A stretch of 64,000 bases of DNA from Rhodopirellula sp. (GTDB lineage Bacteria; Planctomycetota; Planctomycetia; Pirellulales; Pirellulaceae): positions 105,232 through 169,231 of the forward strand of contig NZGD01000103.1 in assembly GCA_002690925.1 (NCBI GenBank), given 5' to 3'. Every line of letters starts with the position of its first letter. Within the stretch, counting starts at the first letter, position 1. Both the position numbers and the translations under genes were made by a program. Below are positions 30,225 through 40,191 of this stretch, one piece after another. The notes under the pieces were generated by a model. The model ran no database searches. It was given only the letters and a program-made list of their open reading frames with translations, and was not told the DNA's origin.

Positions 30225-33200
30225 TTATCGTGCCTCGTCCACCATAGTAACAGCTGTGTTTTCCCCACACCGAGGACAGCTGACACTACTTCTTAGATGC
30301 ACATCCTGCTGTGGGAATGCAATTTCAATCCCAGCTTCTGCAAAACGCCTGTCAATCTCGGTATGGAGTTCAGTAATGGTTTTCAGACGACTATCAAGAT
30401 CCGGCACATAAGCCCTCAGAACGAGGTTCAAGTAGCTATCAGCAAATTCCTCAAATGTTGCCATTGGTTTTGGCTCGTCCATGACCACTGGATGATCTTG
30501 AGCAACGGATACCAAAATGTCTCTAGCAAGATCCGTGTCGGATCCGTATGCCGCACCAACATTCACGACAATACGGCTAATTGTGCCTGAGAGAGTCCAA
30601 TTCAAAAATGTATTCGTGATCAGGGTTTTGTTCGGCACAACCAATTCCTGCCGGTCCCAATTAGTAATTGTCGTCGCCCGCATCCGGATTCGAGTGACAG
30701 TTCCAGTGGTGCCATCCACGGTAACCACATCGCCAACGCGAACAGGTCTTTCAAAAAGCAGGATAATGCCACAGACAAAATTCGTCACAACTTCCTGCAT
30801 TCCGAATCCCAAGCCGACGCTCAGAGCAGCAGCGATCCATGCGTACTTACTCCAATCGATTTCAAGAACTCTGGCAAGAGCAGCAAATCCGATGGCCATC
30901 AAAGTGTAGCGACAAAGAGTCACGATGGCATACCGTGTTCCTGACTCGACGCTAGTGGTCCGTAGTACTGCCAGTTCCAGAACCCCTGGCAGGTTTTTCA
31001 CGGCGATGGTCATGACAGCCAAAATCACGATGGTTTGAGTTAGACCCAGCAGAGTCAAACCACCCACAATCTGGACAGCCTCCAGTACTGCAATGAGCGG
31101 GATCGTCCCCGACCACAATCCAAAAATGGCTACCACAGTCGCAATGGTATAGAGGAACTGCATCATGCGGCGAGTCTGCTCTCCGATCACGTCCAAATCC
31201 AATTCCTGCTCCAGTTCAGCTTCCTGCACAAACACTTCACCCTCTGATTCAGGTGCATCTTCAGCTGCCTTACGGTTACGCCAATTTTCCAATCGCTCGG
31301 CCAATGCCAGCTGACGTTTTTTGAGCGCGAACCATCGCAAGGTCATCCAATAGGCCAATTCACCAAGACTCATCACCGTCAGCGTGGCAACAAAATTTAA
31401 GCTCAGTTCGATCGCGGTAATCAGATATCCCTGCCAGGCCAAAACAACGAGTACTGTTGGAACTGCCACAGTCAACGCAAACAGGAAGTATTGGAGTTTG
31501 ATTCCCCCTCCCTTACTCTTTCGTTCGGCTGATGCCACCAACAATCCCTGTGATGACTTGAACATCCGGACCACCAGCAAGATTACCCAAATATGTGCTG
31601 AAACAAAGAAAAAGCGTCCCACGCTACCCGAGTATTCAGAGGCATCCCCATACAGAGTGCTGGCTGCCAAAATCTGCGCTGGTATATAAATGATGCCGAT
31701 GCGAAACACTACTTTTCGAAGCAGCCTCAAGGTTGATGGCCTTGCGTCAAAGTGGACAATTCCCAGCCCACCGGGACGACTCGCTGCCCCAGCGAACTCC
31801 AGCACCAGTGCAACCCAGACAGCATTGGACAGTCCTGCCCCCATCCCACGCAGCCAAGCGCTGGGCTCCGCTGCCTCCTGTGTCCCCCAAGCCAGGAACA
31901 ACAGAACCAGTGGAATTGGCAAGGCCAACAGCAGGGTCAATCCAAACGCCCGCCACGTCAAGGCATAGCGATCAGTAGATACACGTCGGGTTGCTACCCC
32001 CACTCGCGTCAGAGCCGCAATGCTCCAAGGGCGAGTGACGCACAAGGCAATCACCGTGAACAACAAAAACAGACACTGCACCGGCCGAAGCACAAAAAGA
32101 GCGAAAAGAGTATTCGCAAATTCCGTCCAATGCTCCATATTGAAAAGCCAAGACATACCGCTAGGAATATCGCGAAGCGTTGCAAGGTTCACAGGCAACG
32201 CGCTACGAATCCAAAACAACTGCTCTGTGATGTAGGATCTGACCTCATCGACACGCTGCAGGAAAAGTTCGTTAGCCACCCCCAAAGCGGAAAGGGTGGG
32301 CAACAGATCTGTGTATTCCGTATTCAACTTTTGAAGTAATTCGAGCCGAACTTCAAGAAGCGGCGTAGCGGCTGGCAAGACATCCGCTGCAAACTGCTCC
32401 GTGCGTTCCTCATGCGCACGCATTTCGCGTTCAACGATCAAGTTACTGATCCGAATATCATCTAATTTTGGCAAGGTACCAAAATCAATCGTTTTATCGT
32501 CAGTGGGATTCAATAATTGATCCTGCAGGTCAAAGAGCACCTGCGCCATTGCTCTTCCACCACCTCGCATCTCGACTTGTGTTTGTAGGTGTGAGTACTC
32601 CTGTTCCAAGTAATCGAGACGCTGCGTTGCCGCCGTCTCTGCTGCAGCAATGCGTTTTGATAATGCTACAGCATCGGCATACTCTTTCAGCAGCGTCCCG
32701 ACCTCGTCGATCAGATCTTCCAGCTTGTCACTTTCTGGATCAGATCGAGCTTCTTGCAGCACGGCACTGATGCTGGCGGTCAATTCGATGGATTCCTTAC
32801 TTTTGTTCTCGGACCACCGCTTCTGCAATTTAGCAACCAGAACTTCCTCGTCAGAAATCTTGCGTTTCAAAAAACGCTGCTTTGCGATCGCCAACTGCTC
32901 GCGTTCATCCTGACTGGCTTTCTCTGCTTCAAGCATTTGGTTCTCGGCAACCAAGAAAGCCTGCACAGATTTCAGAAGCTTGCGATCTGCAATCCGCCTC
33001 GGAGAAGCTGCATCTTCCACCAGTGCCGGGCTGGCGAGCTTGGCTCGAGACTCTCCCAGTTCAGTCTTGAGATTTACAAGACGAACCGTAATTTCATCTG
33101 TTCTGGCCTGCACCCGCACCAACTCAGCCGCAGCTTTTGACAACTGGTCACGATGCTCAGACAACTCTTCCTGTCGCAGGGCAATTGTCTTCTGTAGATC

Positions 33201-33848
33201 CAGAGCATCGATTTTAGCATCGGTTGCTGCTGCTGCCTCAAGCGTAGGCAACTCTTCATATTGTCGTGTGAGATCGATCGTCTTCGGAGGTGCTGAAGTG
33301 ATCGCGTCCCGGTACTCTGCTTCCTGCTGCCTCGCAACCTGGACCTTTTTCAGTGTATCGATTGCCTGTCGATAGATGGGACGCAGACCTTCTTTGACAG
33401 CGTCATCAAGTCCAGAGCTTGATTCGATGGAAGCCCAGTCTTTCTCAAGCGATTCCAGCGTCAGGCCATTGATTTGGTTCGCGTCGGCAGAACCATCTTT
33501 GTTCGAAGATGATGAAAGAGCCGACGGGACTTGCTGAACAGGATCCGGCCGACCAGTATTCGGCAGACCGGTGTTCGGCAGACCGGTGTTCGGCGGTTTG
33601 ACTACCGGTTCATTGGAAACGCCCGTTCCTTGGCTCTGGTTGGCAACCGATGATTCAATCGGATTCGCAACTGATGGTGAAATTGGATTGTCAGGAGAGA
33701 CCGACGTGACTTGCGATTCTTGCTGCGCAAAGACTTGCCCGGAACCAGCGAGTTCTGTTAGCACAAATGCACCAACCAACACAAACCAGCCCAACGTACT
33801 GCTCACGCAAAGTGAACGGAAAAGATTTTTCGTCTCAACCTTCAACAT
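30225..33848 (-). CDS. MscK/KefA-type large mechanosensitive channel (MscS superfamily)
   Basis: A 1207-residue inner-membrane channel. Translation probably begins at the ATG at 33848, where GGGGGAC precedes the start by about 4 bp; a cleavable signal peptide ending VFAQ follows. Next come an NTGLP repeat, a long coiled-coil periplasmic domain (about 120-560), and some eleven transmembrane helices (about 600-1000). The MscS pore and beta domain has GFGMQEVVTNFVCGIILLFERP, VGDVVTVDGTTGTV and the conserved NWDRQELVVPNKTLI. The size and layout match MscK of enterobacteria. The last residues contain CPRC, an unusual Cys pair. It would release solutes on hypo-osmotic shock. Confidence 0.93.
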   Translation of the reverse strand: MLKVETKNLFRSLCVSSTLGWFVLVGAFVLTELAGSGQVFAQQESQVTSVSPDNPISPSVANPIESSVANQSQGTGVSNEPVVKPPNTGLPNTGLPNTGRPDPVQQVPSALSSSSNKDGSADANQINGLTLESLEKDWASIESSSGLDDAVKEGLRPIYRQAIDTLKKVQVARQQEAEYRDAITSAPPKTIDLTRQYEELPTLEAAAATDAKIDALDLQKTIALRQEELSEHRDQLSKAAAELVRVQARTDEITVRLVNLKTELGESRAKLASPALVEDAASPRRIADRKLLKSVQAFLVAENQMLEAEKASQDEREQLAIAKQRFLKRKISDEEVLVAKLQKRWSENKSKESIELTASISAVLQEARSDPESDKLEDLIDEVGTLLKEYADAVALSKRIAAAETAATQRLDYLEQEYSHLQTQVEMRGGGRAMAQVLFDLQDQLLNPTDDKTIDFGTLPKLDDIRISNLIVEREMRAHEERTEQFAADVLPAATPLLEVRLELLQKLNTEYTDLLPTLSALGVANELFLQRVDEVRSYITEQLFWIRSALPVNLATLRDIPSGMSWLFNMEHWTEFANTLFALFVLRPVQCLFLLFTVIALCVTRPWSIAALTRVGVATRRVSTDRYALTWRAFGLTLLLALPIPLVLLFLAWGTQEAAEPSAWLRGMGAGLSNAVWVALVLEFAGAASRPGGLGIVHFDARPSTLRLLRKVVFRIGIIYIPAQILAASTLYGDASEYSGSVGRFFFVSAHIWVILLVVRMFKSSQGLLVASAERKSKGGGIKLQYFLFALTVAVPTVLVVLAWQGYLITAIELSLNFVATLTVMSLGELAYWMTLRWFALKKRQLALAERLENWRNRKAAEDAPESEGEVFVQEAELEQELDLDVIGEQTRRMMQFLYTIATVVAIFGLWSGTIPLIAVLEAVQIVGGLTLLGLTQTIVILAVMTIAVKNLPGVLELAVLRTTSVESGTRYAIVTLCRYTLMAIGFAALARVLEIDWSKYAWIAAALSVGLGFGMQEVVTNFVCGIILLFERPVRVGDVVTVDGTTGTVTRIRMRATTITNWDRQELVVPNKTLITNTFLNWTLSGTISRIVVNVGAAYGSDTDLARDILVSVAQDHPVVMDEPKPMATFEEFADSYLNLVLRAYVPDLDSRLKTITELHTEIDRRFAEAGIEIAFPQQDVHLRSSVSCPRCGENTAVTMVDEAR
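33551..33595 (-). repeat. Three tandem 15-bp units encoding N-T-G-L-P in the MscK-like protein
   Basis: Units at 33551-33565, 33566-33580 and 33581-33595 differ at only a few bases and encode PNTG[LR] repeats in the mature N-terminal linker just after the signal peptide. Such in-frame tandem repeats can change copy number by slippage. Confidence 0.8.
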
Positions 33849-33961
33849 CAAGTCCCCCGTCTCTATTCGATCCATCGTCTGGCTGAGAGCACACGCTTTC
33901 ATGCAATGCAATCATCATTCAACAAAAGCAATCTCTCTTATCCAATATTCCACTACTTTGA

Positions 33962-34570
33962 TCAAGAAGCATTTTCCGGAGCGTGAGGAAGCTTCTTAAT
34001 GGCAAAAGAGAGCATAATCCACGTCCACCCGTCCAAGAGCAGTTCCAGCCCCACAAATAAGCCGATGATCTAGAGGACACCATTGACTCCTTCTGGAAGG
34101 TGCCGAAATGCCCGGAAAACAATCAGCCCAAGCATGAGTGTCACGATACGATTGAACAACCCCCAGCCCCACTGAGTGTACTTTTCGACCAATGCCATGA
34201 CAGTACGAAAAACACCACCTACTACAAATAACCCGGCTAGCATGAGTGCCAATCATGCCAGCGATTCAACTAGCATCTCGGTGATCATGAATCCAGCGAC
34301 GACATAAACCACGCCACCCAGCATGTTTACAAGAAACGCACTCCACTTAACCGCCCAAAAAGCACTGATCACCATTGTTACTCCGCAGATGATCAGGATG
34401 ACAACACCCACAGAAATGGAAAGTGGATAGGCAATCGAGAACGTTCCGGCGATCACGAACAAAACACCGACAATTAAAAAGCACTACCACTCTTTGCTGA
34501 GATAGCTCAAATCGTGCTTTTGAAACTCTTCCAGAAATGCTTTTCGATCGTTCGTCTCAAGGTCACCCAT
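33962..34570 (-). pseudogene. hdeD: hdeD-family membrane protein gene interrupted by three in-frame stop codons
   Basis: One minus-strand frame of 203 codons runs from ATG 34570 (MGDLETNDRKAF) to TGA 33962. It encodes the hydrophobic six-helix pattern of HdeD, with segments FVIAGTFSIAYPL, VYVVAGFMIT, AGLFVVGGVFRTVMAL, and the family's C-terminal GLFVGLELLLDGWTWIML. Stops interrupt it at 34484-34486 (TAG), 34253-34255 (TGA) and 34070-34072 (TAG), with no frameshift. All three could arise from TGG (Trp) by one G-to-A change, and the last sits where relatives often have Trp. HdeD is linked to acid resistance at high cell density in enterobacteria. The gene appears recently inactivated. Confidence 0.8.
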
Positions 34571-35098
34571 GATGTTTGCCTCATCCCAACAGGATTCTTG
34601 ACACAGCAGAACAAAGACTCGGCGTCTGCACCGCAAGCTCACGCTACAGTCGAAGCCAGCGTCAGACCTGCCACCAACCATGTAATTAATTGCAGGGAAT
34701 CATCACCGACAGTCCAGATATTTGAGCGAATGCGAAAGTTGGACATCACTTCGATGTCAGAAGATCTGCATCAGACGATCTTCTCTCTGGTGAGCCAAAT
34801 TTTGCAATTTTCAGGCCACTGTCCGAATTTAATCGTGCTCAGCAAGTGCCAGAACTGCTCCCGCGAACCCAACAGAAGCCGTTGCGGGGTCAACGACCAA
34901 CTTGCGATTTACCAGATTATGGTTTCCAAGACATGCGGTCGTGAATGTGTAATCACGGCGCCCCTCTCACATCTGTGTTAGCGCAGTCCCACAAAATCAG
35001 CCTACCACACCGAACGGAAATCAGCTCATCGAAGTCAAGACCGACTAACAAATTCAGCGCCTTGACATGTCGCTCAAGCGATGAGCAAGGAATGCCAA
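34571..35098. other. Intergenic region, nothing recognised
   Basis: This lies between the hdeD relic and the end of the sigma-factor gene. A plus-strand frame that runs antisense through the start of the relic has no family-like features and was not called. No anti-sigma gene is found beside the sigma factor. Confidence 0.5.
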
Positions 35099-35749
35099 TT
35101 ATCCTGATGCAGTTGTAACCAAACAGCAGCTGGCGGTGGCTGGTTTCGCACTCCAGTAGGTCGCGAGCTCTTTTCGTAATTGTGATCGTGCTCGGCTGAT
35201 ACGGCTGCGAACGGTACCCATCGTCAGATGCAAAGCTTCCGCAATTTTCCGATAGCCAAAACCTTCGAATTCTCGCAATCGCAGAATTTCGCGGTGGTGA
35301 GTATCCAATCGCTGCATCGCAAGATTCACAGCATGGCAATCCTCCGATCTCTCAAGGCAAGCCAGAGGGCCCTCAACAGCATCAAGACACGATGACCTAC
35401 CCACGGGCTGACACGTTTCGCATGTCTCATCCAAAGTACTAATTCGGTGTCGATTCTTGAGATAGTAACGACGGGAGTTGAGAGCGATTCGATACAACCA
35501 AGTATAAAAACTGCTGTCACTTCGAAAAGAATGAAGACTATTGAATGCACGCACGAATGCGTCCTGAACGATGTCATCAGCAGTGCCGGAGCATGCCACC
35601 TTGGCTCGTATTGCAGATGTCAAGCGTCCTTGATATCGATCCACCAACTTGGTGTAAGAAGCCTGATCGCCAGCACACGCTGTGGCAATCAAATGAGCAT
35701 CACTGTCACTTCCATCAACAGAACTGATGGTAGAAAATTGAATTTGCAT
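35099..35749 (-). CDS. RNA polymerase sigma factor, ECF (sigma-70 family)
   Basis: A 216-residue protein with sigma region 2 at about 35-110 (DDIVQDAFVRAFNSLHSFRSDSSFYTWLYRIALN, including the core-binding and -10 melting helices). Region 4 is at about 140-195 (LDTHHREILRLREFEGFGYRKIAEALHLTMGTVRSRISRAR, the -35-binding helix-turn-helix). There is no region 3, as expected for ECF factors. A short Cys-containing tail (TASCCLVTTASG) follows. No anti-sigma or zinc-binding ZAS gene lies alongside, so its control and signal are unknown. The start ATG at 35749 gives a normal length. Confidence 0.95.
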   Translation of the reverse strand: MQIQFSTISSVDGSDSDAHLIATACAGDQASYTKLVDRYQGRLTSAIRAKVACSGTADDIVQDAFVRAFNSLHSFRSDSSFYTWLYRIALNSRRYYLKNRHRISTLDETCETCQPVGRSSCLDAVEGPLACLERSEDCHAVNLAMQRLDTHHREILRLREFEGFGYRKIAEALHLTMGTVRSRISRARSQLRKELATYWSAKPATASCCLVTTASG

Positions 35750-36055
35750 TGGAAACCTGAACCATGAATCGTGATACAGCCAGTGCTATGAATTGATTTA
35801 TTTGGCTGTCATTCAGGTACGCGGCATAGCGCAAGGGGGTCCGCAAGATTTTTCACACAAGTTCCACTGTATTTTGCTGATTCCCAAATAAAAACCATCA
35901 GTGCTCGCTTCATCGGAACACCTTTTACCTGGCGCAACACCCAGTAAAACGGTGCTGCCAAATATTTTTCAGCCGCCACATGTGGCTCTTGTCTGCTTCC
36001 CTTACCGACTTGGTTAACCAGCTCTCTCAAGCACACCTAGCTCTTGATGGCTTCA
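35750..36055. other. Intergenic region upstream of the sigma factor
   Basis: About 300 bp between the ECF sigma start and the end of the small HicB-like gene. A minus-strand frame (35809-36036) shows no family features. No repeat or terminator with a T-run is seen. Confidence 0.4.
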
Positions 36056-36382
36056 TCACAGATGCACGGGAATGAAACGCTTGATCTCAGTAGATCTGGG
36101 CTCTGGCACGGGTGTGATCCACGGAATGGAGTCACCACGTTGGTGAATTTCCGCGACGGCACTTTTGAAGAGGGGGACGATTTTTCCCAACATTTCGCGT
36201 TCGGTGCTAGCTACGGCCTCAATCCCTGCAAGATTGGCTACCCGCCCTCGATAAACTCCATCTTGGACTTCCAGATGGACGATGCAGGGAAACGCAGGAA
36301 CATCCACCTGCGCCATGGGTGGATTGGGCGTTTGTGAATCTGCCGAAGATGAACTCGCAGACTTTAATTTTTCCTGTGACAT
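36056..36382 (-). CDS. Small HicB-like-fold protein, function unknown
   Basis: A 108-residue protein with a Ser/Pro-rich N-terminus (1-25) and a compact domain. It reads FPCIVHLEVQDGVYRGRVANLAGIEAVASTEREMLGKIVPLFKSAVAEI, the strand-strand-strand-helix order of HicB-like antitoxins and related RNase-H-like folds. No HicA toxin gene or DNA-binding tail is present, so a toxin-antitoxin role is not supported. It lies 84 bp downstream of the ceramidase-like gene on the same strand and may be co-transcribed with it. The coding call rests on this domain pattern and on the clean ATG start. Confidence 0.7.
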   Translation of the reverse strand: MSQEKLKSASSSSADSQTPNPPMAQVDVPAFPCIVHLEVQDGVYRGRVANLAGIEAVASTEREMLGKIVPLFKSAVAEIHQRGDSIPWITPVPEPRSTEIKRFIPVHL

Positions 36383-36466
36383 AACTTTCTCTCTTCTGCA
36401 TCGTGTAGCACCCCATCCGCTTTAGCAGGAAACCCAATCCCCAATTCGCAATCAGCCGCGGAGCAT

Positions 36467-37855
36467 TCATTTCTGGGAAAGACCACTTACCAACTGATGG
36501 ATGCCTTCCATGATTCGTGACTCAACTGACGTGTCAAATGGCCCGGGAAATGCAGTGTAACGCATAGCTGCTCCTGCTTCGTAGCCACCCTCTTGTAAAA
36601 TCCTTTGACTGGGAAGATAGCCAAATACGTCATTGCAGTAACCGGCTGTCCAAACCGCAATCTGTGATCCATCGGACAACTCCTGCTTGCATCTCAGTGA
36701 ATAATCAACCACTGCCTCGCCGCAGATCCCAACCAGTATCAGATCATTTCCAAACCGTGCAACCTGCAGTGGAAAACGATCAAACTCTATTTTGATGCGA
36801 CCATGTGCATCCAGTTCGTCCAACAGGCCCCGAGCATGAATACGCATATATTTGTTTCCCGACTGTGCCTGTTTTTCGAGATCTTTCCGTGTGGGCGGTT
36901 CAGCAAATCGCAGTGTCACATTTTTGAATGCCACCTGCAGTGGCCCTCGCAACTCCCTTTGCGTTTTTGTCAGCAATGCTGTCTCAACACCATTCGCCAG
37001 CGCCCGACCATGTTGCTTGGCCAGATCAAGGGTGCGACGGGGATACGGGTTCTGATCGCCAGAACAGCCATTCATGAACATGGCGATACACCCAGGGTGC
37101 GTCTCTTGGACAAACTGTTGTGCAAATCCTGGGTAGTCACCACACAGCCGTTGAAAACTGAGTGTGGTCGCGTGACATGCATAGCCAAACAGGATCGCTT
37201 TCGAATCGCCTGATGCTGTTTCCATGCGGAGCACAGGAACCCGATGATCGGTCGGTCCATCAGGGTTGGGACTGTTGATAAAGCCTTTCTCTGTGGGTAG
37301 TCGGCGATTCATGGCAAACCCTGCCCTTGCATGACTGTAAAACAAGCGAGCCGGTTCTATCCGACCAACAACCTCGCCAATCAGAGTGGCAATTTGCTGT
37401 GAAACCCAACGTACGTAGTTACGTGATCGTGCGGCATAGCGGGCATCGATTCCTAGCCGAAGCAACCTTTCACTGCGTAATTCTGGACCACAATGAGTAT
37501 GCGATGCATTGAGCAGCAAGCTTTTTTGCCCCACGCCGTACTGCTGCACCTGCGTTTCTACCGCGGTTCGCAGTTCTTGGGTAATTCCAAGCAGATCAGC
37601 CGTGACAATCACAAGTCGATGGCCATCCAGATCTTCAATTACAAGAACTTTGGCGAACAGATCGTGTATTTTTCCATCCGCAGGTTTATCACGAGCGGCA
37701 TATCCACCCATCCACAGCGGTTCCTCAGGTGTGATCGCGACCGCACCCACAGCAGCACGCCAACAACAGCGTTCTTCAGCGTTCCCCACGCTGGGCAAAA
37801 ACACAACAATGCATGCCAACGACAATGCAATTACTGATCCAAGTCCATGTCGCAT
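36467..37855 (-). CDS. Neutral/alkaline non-lysosomal ceramidase-like hydrolase, exported
   Basis: A 462-residue protein with a signal peptide (hydrophobic 8-22, ending GNA). The mature part begins AAVGAVAITPEEPLWMGGYAAR, typical of the ceramidase N-terminal domain. Conserved zinc-site motifs follow: SHTHCGP near residue 118-124, CHATTL near 226, and MNGCSGDQNPYP near 258-269. Neutral ceramidases split ceramide into sphingosine and fatty acid. Planctomycetes carry many paralogues whose real substrates are not known, so the specific reaction is an inference. It is shorter than full ceramidases (about 650-700 residues), and the C-terminal immunoglobulin-like domain appears reduced or missing. 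The ATG at 37855 was chosen over the TTG just before it. Confidence 0.85.
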   Translation of the reverse strand: MRHGLGSVIALSLACIVVFLPSVGNAEERCCWRAAVGAVAITPEEPLWMGGYAARDKPADGKIHDLFAKVLVIEDLDGHRLVIVTADLLGITQELRTAVETQVQQYGVGQKSLLLNASHTHCGPELRSERLLRLGIDARYAARSRNYVRWVSQQIATLIGEVVGRIEPARLFYSHARAGFAMNRRLPTEKGFINSPNPDGPTDHRVPVLRMETASGDSKAILFGYACHATTLSFQRLCGDYPGFAQQFVQETHPGCIAMFMNGCSGDQNPYPRRTLDLAKQHGRALANGVETALLTKTQRELRGPLQVAFKNVTLRFAEPPTRKDLEKQAQSGNKYMRIHARGLLDELDAHGRIKIEFDRFPLQVARFGNDLILVGICGEAVVDYSLRCKQELSDGSQIAVWTAGYCNDVFGYLPSQRILQEGGYEAGAAMRYTAFPGPFDTSVESRIMEGIHQLVSGLSQK

Positions 37856-37944
37856 CAATCACCTCAAACAGCATCAGAACCTCAGGATAAAAAGCAAACC
37901 GAAATCCAACAGACCGCCTGCTTACTGCCCCATGGTAACACTGT

Positions 37945-40191
37945 CTACTCCGACGATGCTTGATTCAACAACTCGATAGCCCGATTGAAGGTATCACTGG
38001 GCCGCATCGCCTGAGCGGCCTTCGCTGTGTCAGGCTGGTAGTACCCACCGATATCCACCGCCGCCCCCTGAGCAGCATTGAGTTCTTCCACGATTGTCGC
38101 TTCGGCATCGCTGAGTCTTTTCGCGAGCGGAGTGAAACGCTGTTGCAAATCGACATCTTCGGTCTGTGCAGCCAGCGCTTGTGACCAGTAGAGAGCGAGG
38201 TAGAAGTGGCTTCCACGGTTATCCAGCTCGTTGACCTTTCGGCTGGGTGATCGATCATTATCGAGCAATTGTCCCGTTGCCTGGTCCAAGGTTTTGGCAA
38301 GAACCAAAGTGCCTCGATGACTGGTTTTGTTGCCAAGGTCCTCGAGCGAAACAGCAAGTGCCAAGAACTCACCAAGAGAGTCCCAACGCAAATGCCCTTC
38401 CTCAACAAACTGTTGAACGTGCTTTGGTGCCGAACCGCCGGCACCTGTTTCGAACAACCCACCGCCCGCTAATAGAGGGACGATTGACAACATTTTTGCA
38501 CTGGTACCCAGTTCAAGAATTGGAAACAGATCAGTCAAGTAATCCCGCAGCACGTTACCAGTCACGGAAATGGTATCCAATCCATCCTTTGCCCTCTGAC
38601 AGGCATGAGTCGCAGCATCGACGGGAGACATGACACTGATTTCCAGTCCAGTGACATCATGGTTTGGTAGATATTCTTCGACTTTTTGAATCAAATTTGC
38701 ATCGTGCGCTCTTTGGGCATTCAACCAGAAGACCGCAGCAGCTCCCGTTGCCCGCGCTCGCGAGACGGCGAGACGGATCCAGTCCTGAATCGGCTCGTCT
38801 TTTGTCTGACACATGCGCCAGATATCGCCTTGCTGCACAGCATGCTCCATCAACACCTTTCCATCGGCATCCAGCACTCGAACGATTCCTTCGTCAGTCA
38901 TTTCGAACGTCTTGTCGTGCGATCCGTACTCTTCTGCCTTCTGAGCCATCAGACCAACGTTGGAAACACTTCCCATTGTGGTCACATCGAAAGCACCGTG
39001 CTGTTTACAGAAGTCGATCGTTGCTTGATAGATACCGGCATAGCAACGGTCTGGAATAATCGCCTTGGTGTCGTGCAACTTTCCATCCGGCCCCCACATT
39101 TTTCCCGAGGCACGGATTGCTGCGGGCATGGAGGCATCAATGATAATATCGCTAGGTACATGCAGGTTTGTGATTCCTTTGTCAGAATCCACCATGGCCA
39201 AGGCGGGGCGTTTGGCGTAGACAGCATCGATGTCTGCCTTGATGACCTGCTGCTGCTCGTCTGGTAATGCCTCAATTTTACTATAAACATCTCCCAAACC
39301 ATTGCAGGCCTCGATGCCCAATTGCTGGAACACTGAGGCATGCTTCTCAAACACGTCCTCGTAATAAACATTGACGGCGTGCCCGAAGATAATCGGATCC
39401 GACACCTTCATCATCGTTGCTTTCAGATGCAAGGACAACAAAATCCCCTGCTGCCCAGCATCATCAATTTCCTTGGCAAGAAATTCCCGCAACGCACTTC
39501 GACTCATCACAGACCCGTCAATGATCTCTTTGGCCTGCAAAGAAAGTTCACTCTTGAGTACGGTTTTTGTTCCCTCCGCCGTTTCGAACTCGATCGTAAC
39601 AACCCCAGCCTGCTCCATCACATGGGATTGTTCACTGCCAAAAAAATCACCCTGCTGCATGTGAGCGACATGTGATTTGGAATCCGCAGACCACTCACCC
39701 ATCGAATGGGGGTGACTGCGAGCATACTCTTTCACTGGACCGGCAACCCGACGATCTGAATTACCTTCACGAAGAACAGGATTCACAGCGCTGCCCAGAA
39801 TTTTGGCATAACGGGAGCGAATTTCTTTTTCGTGATCGCTCTCTGGTTCTTCCGGAAAATTGGGAACGCTGAACCCGTGACTCTGCAATTCCTCAATCGC
39901 AGCAACCAATTGAGGAATTGATGCACTGATGTTTGGCAGTTTGATGATATTGGCTTCGGGAGTCTTGGCCAGCAATCCAAGTTCGGCGAGCGCATCTGCC
40001 TGCTTCTGGTTCTCGTTCAGATATTCAGGAAAATTTGCCAGGATTCGCCCTGCCAACGAAATATCCTTCGTTTCAACCTCTATTCCCGCCGCGCCCGCAT
40101 AGGCTCGGATTATCGGCAACAGCGACTGAGTCGCCAAGGCAGGAGCTTCGTCCGTATGCGTGTAGATGATCTTCGGAGATTGAAGGGACAC
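37945..40191 (-). CDS. icd: Isocitrate dehydrogenase, NADP-dependent, monomeric type
   Basis: A TCA-cycle enzyme converting isocitrate to 2-oxoglutarate with NADPH formation. The 748-residue length and the opening ([21 protein letters not shown]) fit the monomeric class rather than the 400-residue dimeric class. Further family motifs are visible: [11 protein letters not shown] near 105-115, [13 protein letters not shown] near 137-149, and [30 protein letters not shown] near 560-590. The start is a GTG at 40191 with GGAAG a few bases upstream, a fair Shine-Dalgarno. It is divergent from the gamma-glutamyltransferase gene. Confidence 0.97.
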   Translation of the reverse strand: MSLQSPKIIYTHTDEAPALATQSLLPIIRAYAGAAGIEVETKDISLAGRILANFPEYLNENQKQADALAELGLLAKTPEANIIKLPNISASIPQLVAAIEELQSHGFSVPNFPEEPESDHEKEIRSRYAKILGSAVNPVLREGNSDRRVAGPVKEYARSHPHSMGEWSADSKSHVAHMQQGDFFGSEQSHVMEQAGVVTIEFETAEGTKTVLKSELSLQAKEIIDGSVMSRSALREFLAKEIDDAGQQGILLSLHLKATMMKVSDPIIFGHAVNVYYEDVFEKHASVFQQLGIEACNGLGDVYSKIEALPDEQQQVIKADIDAVYAKRPALAMVDSDKGITNLHVPSDIIIDASMPAAIRASGKMWGPDGKLHDTKAIIPDRCYAGIYQATIDFCKQHGAFDVTTMGSVSNVGLMAQKAEEYGSHDKTFEMTDEGIVRVLDADGKVLMEHAVQQGDIWRMCQTKDEPIQDWIRLAVSRARATGAAAVFWLNAQRAHDANLIQKVEEYLPNHDVTGLEISVMSPVDAATHACQRAKDGLDTISVTGNVLRDYLTDLFPILELGTSAKMLSIVPLLAGGGLFETGAGGSAPKHVQQFVEEGHLRWDSLGEFLALAVSLEDLGNKTSHRGTLVLAKTLDQATGQLLDNDRSPSRKVNELDNRGSHFYLALYWSQALAAQTEDVDLQQRFTPLAKRLSDAEATIVEELNAAQGAAVDIGGYYQPDTAKAAQAMRPSDTFNRAIELLNQASSE

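Noticed and set aside
33962..34570. Programmed stop-codon readthrough or recoding in hdeD
   Set aside because: Three different stops in one small gene, with both TAG and TGA, are better explained by pseudogenisation. Other genes in the window use these stops normally.
34514..34981. Plus-strand 155-codon frame beside the sigma factor
   Set aside because: It runs antisense to the start of the hdeD relic and shows no protein-like pattern.
35809..36036. Minus-strand 75-codon frame upstream of the sigma factor
   Set aside because: No domain features or convincing start. An internal ATG would give only 34 residues.
36056..36382. HicAB toxin-antitoxin module
   Set aside because: No small HicA-like toxin is found on either side of the HicB-like gene.
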